This document shows positions 1 through 7,015 of a stretch of DNA of 33,098 nt, piece by piece. The translations under genes were made by a program, and so were the position numbers. This stretch comes from Anaerolineae bacterium (lineage in GTDB: Bacteria > Chloroflexota > Anaerolineae > JAAYZQ01): assembly GCA_016929795.1 (NCBI GenBank), contig JAFGIA010000040.1, forward strand, positions 1 to 33,098, read 5' to 3'. Below the pieces are notes generated by a model. It searched no databases. It saw only the letters and a list, made by a program, of their open reading frames with translations, and was not told the DNA's origin. How positions within the stretch are numbered: the first letter of the stretch is position 1; every line of letters starts with the position of its first letter.

Positions 1-699
1 GCACACCTCGTATTGGGCCAGCGCCGCACTCCGCTGCCCGCTGCGTGCCAGCAGGCGCATGAGCTGCCGGTGCGCCTCTTCCCGCCACGGTTCCAGCTCT
101 ACCTGGCGCCGCGCATAGTGCCGCGCCCGGTCATAGTCGCGCCTCCGCTCGTAATCGTGCGCCAGGCGGTACTGGGCATCCAGGACCTGGCGGTGGCACC
201 GCTCGCGGCACAACATCGCCCATTCGCCAAATGGGTTGCTGTCGTCGATAAAGAACCCGGCCAGAAACTCGCCCTGGTAGAGACGATCCATCTCGACCAG
301 CCGGTGAACACATGCCTCACACAGATTCTGGTCCGCATGGGCGTGTGCCTGGTACTGCTCCACGTGGGCCGAAAAGGCGGCGCTATCCAGCCAGAAATCA
401 CCTTCCGGCTCAAATTGAATCGCGTCGCGGGTGACGCGCACAAACGGCGATGAAGCGTCGTCGTCTCTGAGGGCCTGGCGAAGGTTAAAGAGCGCCTGCG
501 ACAGGTTGCGGCGGGCCGCGCGCTCGGGTTGGTCGGGCCACAAAAATCCGGCGAGGCTGTCGCGGCTGTGGGGGCGCCTGGCTGTGGCGGCGAGGTACAC
601 CAACAGCGCCCGCACCTTGTTCGACTCGAAGGTGGTGATCGGCTCCCCCTCCAGCGTGACATAGAACGATCCAAAGGTATGGATCGAGAGACTTGGCAT
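1..699 (-). CDS. BTAD/SARP-family transcriptional regulator, N-terminal part (3' end outside window)
   Basis: The reverse strand is open for 233 codons from an ATG at 699 to the window edge, so the C-terminus is missing. The protein begins MPSLSIHTFGSFYVTLEGEP, the usual opening of an OmpR-like winged-helix domain in SARP/AfsR regulators. It continues with KVRALLVYLAA, RRNLSQALFNLRQAL and then a bacterial transcriptional activation domain (TPR-like helices, ending around YARRQVELEPWREEAHRQLM). Such proteins bind short direct repeats and activate neighbouring promoters. Large Chloroflexota members often carry a C-terminal ATPase or TPR region, which would lie beyond the window. AAAGG abuts the ATG, so the Shine-Dalgarno is poorly spaced, but no other in-frame start lies just upstream. 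A good promoter is at 765-793. The divergent small gene at 838 is the probable target. Confidence 0.85.
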   Translation of the reverse strand, partial: MPSLSIHTFGSFYVTLEGEPITTFESNKVRALLVYLAATARRPHSRDSLAGFLWPDQPERAARRNLSQALFNLRQALRDDDASSPFVRVTRDAIQFEPEGDFWLDSAAFSAHVEQYQAHAHADQNLCEACVHRLVEMDRLYQGEFLAGFFIDDSNPFGEWAMLCRERCHRQVLDAQYRLAHDYERRRDYDRARHYARRQVELEPWREEAHRQLMRLLARSGQRSAALAQYEVC

Positions 700-724
700 C
701 CTTTCGTCGACGACACCCCCCTTG

Positions 725-752
725 GATCTGCGCCAACGACCTGGCACAGATC
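725..752 (-). repeat. Inverted repeat in 5' leader of the SARP-family gene
   Basis: GATCTGCGCCA (725-735) and TGGCACAGATC (742-752) form an 11-bp stem with one mismatch and a 6-nt loop. It lies between the predicted -10 box and the start codon of the regulator, so it would be in its mRNA leader. It could be an operator or an RNA hairpin. The sequence does not decide between them. Confidence 0.5.
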
Positions 753-764
753 GATGCAGCCTCA

Positions 765-793
765 ATTATACACCGCCTTGCCGGTCCAGGCAA
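765..793 (-). promoter_or_regulatory. Sigma70-type promoter for the SARP-family gene
   Basis: On the reverse strand there is TTGCCT (788-793), a 17-bp spacer and a perfect TATAAT (765-770). Transcription would start near 758, leaving a ~60-nt leader before the ATG at 699. The -35 box lies 3 bp from the direct repeats that serve the divergent promoter, so a bound regulator could affect both directions. Confidence 0.65.
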
Positions 794-795
794 CT

Positions 796-831
796 TTTCC
801 TGATACTTTCCTGATACACACCTGCTATAAT
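796..831 (+). promoter_or_regulatory. SARP-type operator (two 11-bp direct repeats) with TATAAT box
   Basis: TTTCCTGATAC occurs twice in perfect tandem (796-806 and 807-817). The second copy ends exactly 8 bp before TATAAT (826-831). Characterised SARP regulators bind heptamer repeats with 11-bp periodicity whose last copy lies 8 bp from the -10 box, taking the place of a -35 element, and that geometry is reproduced here. The start codon at 838 is only 6 nt after the -10 box, so the transcript should be leaderless. Binding by the adjacent regulator is inferred. Confidence 0.7.
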
Positions 832-837
832 GAGCCC

Positions 838-1071
838 ATGAGACAACAATCACGGGGCTATCTTTCTTATCTGCTGCGGCTGTGGGGCGCAGGGCCAGGC
901 GAGAAGGCGCCATGGCGAGCCTCGCTTGAATCCCCTCTCACCGGCGAGCGCTGGACCTTTGCCAGCCCGGAAGAGTGTTGGGCATTTCTACAGGCACAGA
1001 TTGCAACCGATGGACCCACAGAACAGGCTGCGAGAACCGATTCACAAGGAGGAAATCAATGCGCATCGTAA
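838..1071 (+). CDS. Small conserved protein, leaderless, divergent to the SARP-family gene
   Basis: A 77-residue ORF starts with ATG 6 nt after a TATAAT box, too close for a ribosome binding site, so translation is probably leaderless. The middle reads WRASLESPLTGERWTFASP, a pattern I recall from short proteins next to BTAD/SARP regulators in Chloroflexota. The N-terminus has SYLLRLW. The function is unknown. It overlaps the start of the downstream lipoprotein gene by 13 nt in another frame, which suggests one transcript with coupled translation. It contains no membrane segment or metal-binding motif. Because the ORF is short, the call rests on the promoter context and the recognised pattern. 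Confidence 0.65.
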   Translation: MRQQSRGYLSYLLRLWGAGPGEKAPWRASLESPLTGERWTFASPEECWAFLQAQIATDGPTEQAARTDSQGGNQCAS

Positions 1072-2942
1072 CCATCGTTGTACTTGGGCTCTTGCTGGTG
1101 GGTTGTGGTGGAGCAGCGGTCGATCTGCCCACCGCAACGCCAGCCCCACCAGCCGCGCCGGCAGCAACCCTGCCCCCGTCCACCGAGGCGCCCTCGCCCA
1201 CAGCCTTGCCGCCTACGGTCGTGCCTGTGGCCGACCTGATCGCGGAGGGTGACGCCTTGGTCGAGGAGGGCAATCTGGAAGAGGCCATGCGTGTCTACAA
1301 AAGAGCACTCAGCCTCGATCCGGAAAGCGCTGCGGCACACAATGCGCTGGGCGTCGCCTATGGCCTATCAGGCGATCTCGATCAAGCCGTGTTCGAGCTG
1401 CTCGAAGCGCTCCGCATCGCTCCCGATAACGGAACTGTGCACTCGAACCTGTGCAAGACCTATACTGACCAGAACAAGCTGGAAGAAGCCCTGGCCGAGT
1501 GCCTGGAGGCGATTCGCCTCACGCCCGACAGCGCGCAGGCATACGTCAATACCGGGGTCGTCTATGAAAGAATGGGCCGGCTCAAAGAAGCCAGAGATGC
1601 CTACGAACGGGCCGTGGAGCTTGAGCCCGACTCGCCCCAAAGGGAAGCCGTAGAGACCGCGATTGCCTACCTTCAGAGCCCTCAGATGGAGCTGGGCGGC
1701 GAATATGTAGATGCCTTTGGCTTTTACAAGGTGAGCCATCCTGCCGATTGGGTTGCCCAGTCGCAGGATGAGCCGGGCATGGTGCTCCTGGGGGCAGACG
1801 TCGCCGACCCGGACCCGTTTGTCCTGATTCTCACCCGGGCGCTCTCCTTCTTTGCGGCCAAGCTCGACCTGGAAGAGATCACAACGGTCGGCGAGTTCGC
1901 CACTGGCATGGCGCCCCAATATGGCATCGACCCGCAGACTCTGGAATCAGGCACGGTCGCCGGAGTACCCGCCCTTTCGGGCGTGTGGAATGGCGCCAAC
2001 AACAGCGGGCAGACGATCGGCCGCGTCTCCTTTTTCGTCGACCGGGGGATGGGCTACCTGTTCACCTATCAGGCCACGCCTGACCAGGCCGATGCCTTTG
2101 CGCCCACGGCGCAGGCCATGCTCGACTCGTTCACCTTTGTCGAGCCGGCCGTCACCGTCGCCTACTCGAACCCGGCAGCCGGTTATGAGCTACTTTATCC
2201 GGAAGGCTGGGTAGTGGACCCGCAAGAGCGCCTGGTCCAGTTTACGCCTGTGCCGGACATGACAGCGGCAGATGGTCCGGCCGTGGCGTTGTTCGCCGGG
2301 CAGGATAACCTGGCCGACACATTCCAGGTGGAAGGCGAACTGAGCACGGAGAGCATCATCGAAGCCTTTGCCACGCTGGCCGAGGCTCAGCTCGGGGATC
2401 GAGGCGCTGTCGACTTGGGCGGCGAACCGACGACCCTGGTCGAAGTGCAAACCGAGATCGATGGCGTGCCCGTGGCGGGCATACTCGTCGTCTGGGACCC
2501 CGTCACACGGCCCCTCGTCGCGCTGGGGCTCGCCCCTGCCAGCCAGTGGGGGCCAGTCTCCCCAACCTTTGTGACCATGATGCACAGTCTGGCCTTTTCC
2601 GCCGCCGCCGAGCCAAGCACGGTGGATTTTACCGATCCGGCCGCCGTCGTCCAGGCCGTGTTTGATGCTGCTGCCTCCCAGGACTTTTCGGTGCTCGCGA
2701 GCCTGTGCGACCCGCTGGGCGAAAACGACGAGGACACGGCCATGATCTGTGCCATCACCGACAGCCACGCCAGCCGCGACTCGTTCGTCGAGTACTTTCG
2801 CAAGGGCAAGATCGTTGGTGAGGCCATCTTCCATGGCGACGACCAGGCTGAGGTGCAGTTTCTATACGGCCCGGAGGGCGACGAGCCCGAGACTGTCCAC
2901 CTGATCAAGCGCGATGGCAAGTGGTACCTGCTCGGCTTTTGA
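1059..2942 (+). CDS. TPR-containing lipoprotein with PsbP-like repeats and NTF2-like tail
   Basis: The ATG at 1059 is chosen because AAGGAGG lies just upstream and the protein then starts with a lipoprotein signal, MRIVTIVVLGLLLVGC (lipobox LVGC, Cys16). A longer in-frame start at 975 would bury this signal. The 627-residue product has a Pro/Ala/Thr-rich linker (about 20-55), then about four TPR units (58-205; for example EEAMRVYKRALSLDPESA). Two related PsbP/Mog1-like segments follow (about 220-360, opening GFYKVSHPADW; about 367-515, opening AGYELLYPEGW). The last ~105 residues look like an NTF2-like domain ending DGKWYLLGF. It is probably anchored on the outer face of the membrane as a protein-interaction module. 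The specific role is unknown. It is likely cotranscribed with the small gene upstream. Confidence 0.85.
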   Translation: MRIVTIVVLGLLLVGCGGAAVDLPTATPAPPAAPAATLPPSTEAPSPTALPPTVVPVADLIAEGDALVEEGNLEEAMRVYKRALSLDPESAAAHNALGVAYGLSGDLDQAVFELLEALRIAPDNGTVHSNLCKTYTDQNKLEEALAECLEAIRLTPDSAQAYVNTGVVYERMGRLKEARDAYERAVELEPDSPQREAVETAIAYLQSPQMELGGEYVDAFGFYKVSHPADWVAQSQDEPGMVLLGADVADPDPFVLILTRALSFFAAKLDLEEITTVGEFATGMAPQYGIDPQTLESGTVAGVPALSGVWNGANNSGQTIGRVSFFVDRGMGYLFTYQATPDQADAFAPTAQAMLDSFTFVEPAVTVAYSNPAAGYELLYPEGWVVDPQERLVQFTPVPDMTAADGPAVALFAGQDNLADTFQVEGELSTESIIEAFATLAEAQLGDRGAVDLGGEPTTLVEVQTEIDGVPVAGILVVWDPVTRPLVALGLAPASQWGPVSPTFVTMMHSLAFSAAAEPSTVDFTDPAAVVQAVFDAAASQDFSVLASLCDPLGENDEDTAMICAITDSHASRDSFVEYFRKGKIVGEAIFHGDDQAEVQFLYGPEGDEPETVHLIKRDGKWYLLGF

Positions 2943-2999
2943 TCTACCCGGCGCATCGGTGGGTTGCGCCTGGCCGGTGCGACCCACCTGGGGTAGATC
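2941..2999. repeat. Long imperfect hairpin between the two lipoprotein genes
   Basis: The outer arms GATCTACCC (2941-2949) and GGGTAGATC (2991-2999) are a perfect match. The inner arms GGTGGGTTGCGCC (2958-2970) and GGTGCGACCCACC (2976-2988) pair with two wobble-type mismatches. The structure overlaps the TGA stop of the upstream gene and is not followed by a T-run. A processing or attenuation hairpin is more likely than a complete intrinsic terminator. Confidence 0.6.
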
Positions 3000-3027
3000 C
3001 AATCCTACATAAGGGGGATATGAAACC

Positions 3028-3624
3028 ATGAACGTCCAGTTTTCCAATCTCAGCCGCATCCTTATCTTGTTGCTGCTCGTCCTGGTCGCCTGCGCTTGCG
3101 GCTCCGGCTCGACAGAGGCTACCGTACAGGCTGCCAAAGAACAGAAGGCCCAGTTGGAGGCCACCCTGAGCCTGGTCTGTGATGGCCAGGGCGCTGCGGA
3201 AGCAGCCACCTACCAGCAGGTGACGGGTGTGCACCCGATCGTCTCCCTTGAGGGGGTGCCCGGCGCCTGGCGCATCGACGAAACCTACGCGCGGCGCGAA
3301 GGATGGCTGACCGAGGTGTTGCAGGATGTCGAGCTCGTCGTCTGCGTGCGCCAGGAGCCACGGTTGATCGAGACGTGCCCCTACACCCTCCAAAACGGCG
3401 CCTCGGTGTCAGTCGAGCGCTACCAGTACGAAACCACCGCCGCTCTGCATGCAGCCCGGACCGGAGAAACACTGGCCGAGATGACCTGGACCGGCTCCGA
3501 GCCCCAGCGGTGCAGCGCCGAGACCAGCTTCCAAGAAGGAGAGACAGTCAAAAAGTACTACGGAGTGGGCGTCGGAGGCCGAGAAGTAGGTGACTGGCTG
3601 GCCCCCTACGTCGCGGTGCCATAA
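3028..3624 (+). CDS. Predicted lipoprotein of unknown function
   Basis: This encodes a 198-residue protein from ATG 3028, preceded by AAGGGGGAT. The N-terminus has one hydrophobic stretch (ILILLLLVLVACACG) with lipobox L-V-A-C at Cys22, followed by a Gly/Ser linker and a short helical segment rich in Ala/Glu/Gln (about 28-48). The rest is soluble, with four spaced cysteines outside the signal (in LVCDG, VVCVRQ, ETCPY and QRCSAE) that could form two disulfides outside the cytoplasm. I do not recognise the family. It lies 85 bp after the TPR lipoprotein and may share its transcript. Its 3' end overlaps the convergent DinB-like gene by 19 bp. Confidence 0.75.
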   Translation: MNVQFSNLSRILILLLLVLVACACGSGSTEATVQAAKEQKAQLEATLSLVCDGQGAAEAATYQQVTGVHPIVSLEGVPGAWRIDETYARREGWLTEVLQDVELVVCVRQEPRLIETCPYTLQNGASVSVERYQYETTAALHAARTGETLAEMTWTGSEPQRCSAETSFQEGETVKKYYGVGVGGREVGDWLAPYVAVP

Positions 3625-4163
3625 CCGGAAAAAGCCACGATCTCGATCACGTCGTCGTAATGAAGCTGGTCATGGTCGATGCCTACCTTCAGCGCCGTGA
3701 TCAGGTTGACGACCCCGATCGCCGGGTCGTAGGCGTGGATGTTGCCCAGCACGTCTGGATCCTTGCCGGTGTAAAAGACTCGCACCCGGTTATGGACGGC
3801 CTCGATCTCGGCCTGGAGCGTGGCCAGTGGCACCGGCGATTGTGGGGTGTGGCGCGGCTTCCAGAGAAAGCCAGTCCACATCGGAAAATTGGGGCGTTTG
3901 TAGACGTTCTCGATCTGAGTCTTGTACGGCCGGCTGCGCCGCAGCCGGCCGTACCATCCCAGTGCCGACCAGATCAGGCTCAAGCCCGGCAAAAAGCTGG
4001 AGAAAAAGTGCTCGGTGTGCGACAGGATCTCGCCGATACACCACTCCTTCGCTGCCGGGCGCTGCCAGATCCGCGCTTCGGGCAGGCCATCGAGCACCGT
4101 GAGCACAGCCTCACGCTGCGCGTCGAGGAGATGCAGGTATTGCAGGACGACACTATCGGCCAC
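3606..4163 (-). CDS. DinB-superfamily protein
   Basis: The 185-residue product starts at GTG 4163, preceded by AGGAGG at normal spacing. It has the DinB four-helix bundle pattern, with potential metal-ligand histidines at His49 (in EILSHTEHF) and at His164 and His168 (in GIDHDQLHYDDV). The family includes thiol-dependent S-transferases and many uncharacterised enzymes, so the substrate is unknown. It begins 16 bp after the stop of the rRNA methyltransferase and is probably in the same operon. Oddly, residues around YGRLRRSRPY (71-80) are encoded by a 31-bp perfect palindrome at 3924-3954 that looks like an inserted repeat. Confidence 0.8.
   Translation of the reverse strand: MADSVVLQYLHLLDAQREAVLTVLDGLPEARIWQRPAAKEWCIGEILSHTEHFFSSFLPGLSLIWSALGWYGRLRRSRPYKTQIENVYKRPNFPMWTGFLWKPRHTPQSPVPLATLQAEIEAVHNRVRVFYTGKDPDVLGNIHAYDPAIGVVNLITALKVGIDHDQLHYDDVIEIVAFSGYGTAT
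3924..3954. repeat. 31-bp perfect palindrome inside the DinB-like gene
   Basis: The arms GTACGGCCGGCTGCG (3924-3938) and CGCAGCCGGCCGTAC (3940-3954) are exact reverse complements around one central C. The palindrome keeps the reading frame and adds a basic stretch, G-R-L-R-R-S-R-P. It resembles an in-frame palindromic repeat insertion. No second copy was noticed in this window. Confidence 0.85.
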
Positions 4164-4179
4164 GCTGGTTCCTCCTTTG

Positions 4180-5337
4180 CTAGACGAGCGCCAGCACCCG
4201 CGCCAGCACGAACTTTAAATAGCGCCCCTCAGGAAAATGCACTGCCACCGGGTGATCCACCGGCTGCCCCGCGTCGTGGATCAGCAGCAGGCGCCGGCCC
4301 GCCTGCCGTGCCGCCTCCGCCAGCACCTCGCGAAACGCGCCCGGCGATACCTGGCTGGTGCAGCTCGCGGAGGCGAGCAACCCACCCGGCTCGACGCACC
4401 GGATCGCGTCGCGGTTGAGGCGCACATAGGCGCGCTCGGCCGCGCGCCGGCTGGCCCTGGCGCGCGCCAGACTTGGCGGGTCAACGATCACCACGTCAAA
4501 GCGCCTGCCTTCCGACGCGTAGCGCTCAAGCAGGGCAAAGCAGTCGTCGACGACGAACGTGTGCGCAGCAGGGTCAACGCCATTCAGGGCGAAATTCTCG
4601 CGCGCTGCATCGATCGCCGCCGCTGCCTGGTCGCACAGCGTCACCGACGCCGCCCCTGCACGCGCGGCGTATAGCCCAAACGCCCCCGTGTAACAAAAGG
4701 CGTCGAGCACGCGCTGCCCTTCACACCAGGGGGCGAGAAAGCGCCGGTTCTCGCGCTGGTCAAAAAAGAGCCCCGTCTTTTGCCCGGCCACCAGGTCGGC
4801 GTGAAAGAGCAGCCCATGCTCCTCCACAACCAGGTCCGTAGGCGGCGGCCGGCCCCACAGCAGCTCCGGCTCACCGCCCGCCCGGCGCACCACCATCCCA
4901 TCCAGCCGGGTGTGGGCGTGCAGCGCGTCGGCCACCCACGGCACCAGCCCCTCGACGCTCTCCACGTAGCTGCGCACGGCGGCATAGCTGCCATACAGGT
5001 CGACGACGATCGCGGGCAGCCCGTCGCCCTCGCCGTACACCCACCGGTAGGCCGTCGTCGCGCCGGCCCGGATCGATTCACGCCCCGCCCACGCCTCGGC
5101 CACGCGCTCCGCCATCCACGCATCATCGGGCACCCCGTGCCGCGAGTAGATGCGCACCGCGATCGGGCTCTGCGCGTCCCACAGCCCATAGCCAGAGAAC
5201 CCGCCGCTGCGCACTCGCACCCAGGCACCCGACGGCAGGTTGGGCTCGCCCGGCACCTGGGTGCGGTAGACCCAGGGATGGCCCAGGGCCAGCGTCCTGC
5301 CGAGTGAATCGGATAGCTGGAGAAGGGGAATGCTCAT
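4180..5337 (-). CDS. rlmI: RlmI-like class I rRNA (cytosine-C5) methyltransferase
   Basis: This 385-residue SAM-dependent methyltransferase is of the YccW/RlmI type, which makes 5-methylcytosine at position 1962 of 23S rRNA in E. coli. A PUA-like N-terminus (LGRTLALGHPWVYRTQV, residues 12-28) is followed by GQKTGLFFDQRENR (185-198), the SAM-binding VLDAFCYTGAFGL (210-222) and the catalytic DVVIVDPPSL (281-290). ASCTSQVSPG (324-333) carries the probable catalytic Cys326. Length fits the family. The ATG at 5337 has no good Shine-Dalgarno of its own. A 9-codon ORF ending 1 nt upstream has one, so translation may be coupled. The exact target base is inferred from the family. Confidence 0.85.
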   Translation of the reverse strand: MSIPLLQLSDSLGRTLALGHPWVYRTQVPGEPNLPSGAWVRVRSGGFSGYGLWDAQSPIAVRIYSRHGVPDDAWMAERVAEAWAGRESIRAGATTAYRWVYGEGDGLPAIVVDLYGSYAAVRSYVESVEGLVPWVADALHAHTRLDGMVVRRAGGEPELLWGRPPPTDLVVEEHGLLFHADLVAGQKTGLFFDQRENRRFLAPWCEGQRVLDAFCYTGAFGLYAARAGAASVTLCDQAAAAIDAARENFALNGVDPAAHTFVVDDCFALLERYASEGRRFDVVIVDPPSLARARASRRAAERAYVRLNRDAIRCVEPGGLLASASCTSQVSPGAFREVLAEAARQAGRRLLLIHDAGQPVDHPVAVHFPEGRYLKFVLARVLALV

Positions 5338-5338
5338 G

Positions 5339-5368
5339 TCAGGGGATTCCCAATCTTTGGTATTCCAT
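5339..5368 (-). CDS. Nine-residue leader ORF coupled to rlmI (putative)
   Basis: On the reverse strand ATG 5368 opens a short ORF (M-E-Y-Q-R-L-G-I-P, stop). AAAGGAG lies about 8 nt upstream, the best ribosome binding site in this leader. The TGA stop is followed after one base by the rlmI ATG. This arrangement suits re-initiation, since rlmI has no site of its own. It is too short to be sure. Confidence 0.45.
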   Translation of the reverse strand: MEYQRLGIP

Positions 5369-5411
5369 GGTCGTGCTCCTTTCGACAGAGGTTGTACTCC
5401 CAGGAGACTCG

Positions 5412-5440
5412 ATTATATCACACGGGAACAGGAGAAGCAA
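5412..5440 (-). promoter_or_regulatory. Sigma70-type promoter for rlmI and the DinB-like gene
   Basis: The reverse strand has TTGCTT (5435-5440), a 17-bp spacer and a perfect TATAAT (5412-5417). The predicted start lies about 35-40 nt before the short leader ORF. Confidence 0.65.
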
Positions 5441-5502
5441 CCGCGCGCAGAAGGATGAGACGCCACATCTGGCATTGCGAGTTATCCATGGCGCCGGCGG
5501 TC

Positions 5503-5531
5503 TTGTCACGCATTACGTACAGCGGTATAAT
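5503..5531 (+). promoter_or_regulatory. Sigma70-type promoter for the THUMP methyltransferase
   Basis: TTGTCA (5503-5508), a 17-bp spacer and TATAAT (5526-5531) match the consensus closely. The transcript would start near 5538, about 20 nt before the small leader ORF at 5559. Confidence 0.7.
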
Positions 5532-5558
5532 GGTTCTATCTCGCATGGAGGGTGAGGT

Positions 5559-5621
5559 GTGACAGGCTCCCAGTTCGACGCGATCTATGCGTGGCGCACT
5601 CCTGGTGAAGGTGCCTTGTGA
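5559..5621 (+). CDS. Twenty-residue leader ORF overlapping the THUMP methyltransferase (putative)
   Basis: GTG 5559 is preceded by GGAGGGTGAG and reads V-T-G-S-Q-F-D-A-I-Y-A-W-R-T-P-G-E-G-A-L. Its TGA (5619-5621) overlaps the GTG start of the next gene by 3 bases in a GTGA junction. That arrangement is typical of translational coupling. The downstream gene also has its own weak GAAGG, so the ORF may be dispensable or chance. Confidence 0.4.
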   Translation: MTGSQFDAIYAWRTPGEGAL

Positions 5622-6688
5622 AACCAGCACCCGCCTACTATGCTCAAACCATGCCGGGCTTTGAGCAGATCGCCTGGCTCGAGATCCGCCACCGCTTCCC
5701 CACCGCAACGCTGGTCGAGACCCTGTTTGTCAAGGATCAGAATGGGATCGTCGTCTTGCGGTTCGGCGGTGATCCAGATCGCCTCCTCGATCTGCGCACC
5801 GCCGAAGACCTGTTTGCCGAGGTCCTCTCACTGCCTGACCTGTCGCGCGACTGGCGCGACCTGCGTCTCATCGCGGACGAAATCGAAAGGTCCTCTCTTC
5901 TTGAACAGGTGATCCAGGCAAGAACAAGAACCAGTCGGACACTCACCTATCGCGTCATCTCACGCAAGGTGGGGAACCACCAATACCGGCGCATGGACCT
6001 GGAGGCCGCCGTAGTCAAGGGCATCGAGCGCAAGGTGGGCCACAAGTGGACACTGGTCGAGGATGATGCCGACGTCGAGCTCTGGGCCAACATCCTCGGC
6101 TCCCGGCTCCTGTGTGGGGTACGCCTGTCCGACCGTACCATGAGGCACCGCTCATATCGGATCGCCAACCTCCCCGCCGCGCTCCGCCCCTCCGTCGCCG
6201 GCGCCATGGTCTTCCTGACCGGCCCCTCTCCCGCCGACGTTTTCCTCGACCCGATGTGCGGCAGTGGCACCCTGATCGCCGAGCGCCTCCTCGCGGGCGA
6301 GGCCACACTGGTCATCGGGGGGGACATTTCGGCGCGCGCCCTCGAGGCATCCGTGGCGAACGTGGGCCAGATTGCCAAGCCCGCCACCTTCTTCCGCTGG
6401 GACGCCCGCCGATTGCCCCTGGTCGCCGCGTCGGTCGACAAGGTTGCGGTGAATTTGCCATTCGGCAAGCAGATCGGCACCCGCCAGGATCTCCAGGTCT
6501 TGTATCCACGCTTCTTTGTGGAGCTGGAGCGCCTGCTCAAGCCGGGCGGCCGGGCCGTGGCCCTGAGTGCGGAATACGAGCTGGTCAAGCAGGCGCTGAG
6601 GTTCGCTCCCGCCTTGCACATCGACCACGGCTACAGCGTCGCCGTCCTGGGCCAGTGGGCGCGGCTCTACCTGGTGAGGCGCGCCTGA
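5618..6688 (+). CDS. THUMP-domain SAM-dependent RNA methyltransferase (Trm14/TrmN/RlmL-like)
   Basis: The 356-residue protein opens AYYAQTMPGFEQIAWLEI, the usual start of the ferredoxin-like/THUMP part (about 1-170; residues 108-170 cover the THUMP core). The Rossmann methyltransferase part follows: FLDPMCGSGTLIAERL (209-224), VIGGDIS, and the motif IV variant NLPFGKQIG (279-287). The NLPFG form is characteristic of the tRNA guanine-N2 methyltransferases Trm14/TrmN and THUMPD3 rather than of DNA methylases, so a tRNA or rRNA m2G product is likely. The start is GTG 5618. An in-frame stop lies four codons upstream, so no longer form is possible. It converges with the small gene ending at 6690. 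Confidence 0.85.
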   Translation: MKPAPAYYAQTMPGFEQIAWLEIRHRFPTATLVETLFVKDQNGIVVLRFGGDPDRLLDLRTAEDLFAEVLSLPDLSRDWRDLRLIADEIERSSLLEQVIQARTRTSRTLTYRVISRKVGNHQYRRMDLEAAVVKGIERKVGHKWTLVEDDADVELWANILGSRLLCGVRLSDRTMRHRSYRIANLPAALRPSVAGAMVFLTGPSPADVFLDPMCGSGTLIAERLLAGEATLVIGGDISARALEASVANVGQIAKPATFFRWDARRLPLVAASVDKVAVNLPFGKQIGTRQDLQVLYPRFFVELERLLKPGGRAVALSAEYELVKQALRFAPALHIDHGYSVAVLGQWARLYLVRRA

Positions 6689-6689
6689 C

Positions 6690-6917
6690 CTATTGGCTGC
6701 GGTCGTAGCGGGCGTTCACCTGTGCACAGCCGCGGAGCTCCGGGTGGTTCGCAAAGCACAGATTCTCCGGACCCTTGGAGAACCGCTCGCACCCCCAGCA
6801 CCACCACGCCGTCCACCTCCACCACTTGCCCCGGTTCTCCTCGCGGATCTCCCGGCACAACTGCTCGGCGATTGCCTGTGGGATCGCCTGCGTGTTCATC
6901 CCCGTCTGACTTGCCAT
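6690..6917 (-). CDS. Small Cys/Trp-rich protein, hypothetical
   Basis: From ATG 6917, preceded by AAGGGGG, the reverse strand encodes 75 residues. The N-terminal half is a helix with charged residues (AIAEQLCREIREENRGK). The second half holds an unusual cluster WWRWTAWWCWGC followed by two more cysteines (Cys40, Cys43, Cys54, Cys64). Four cysteines in this order could bind zinc or an iron-sulfur cluster. I do not recognise the family. The ORF ends one base after the convergent methyltransferase stop, a tight packing that favours a real gene. A longer GTG start at 6956 is possible but has no ribosome binding site. Confidence 0.6.
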   Translation of the reverse strand: MASQTGMNTQAIPQAIAEQLCREIREENRGKWWRWTAWWCWGCERFSKGPENLCFANHPELRGCAQVNARYDRSQ

Positions 6918-7015
6918 CGCACCCCCTTCGTCGCCTAACACGGATCTCCTGCCCACTGCACGGCTGTTTCAGTTGTCCCTTGACAGCGGCCAATCTCCAA
7001 TATCCAATACCCCGC

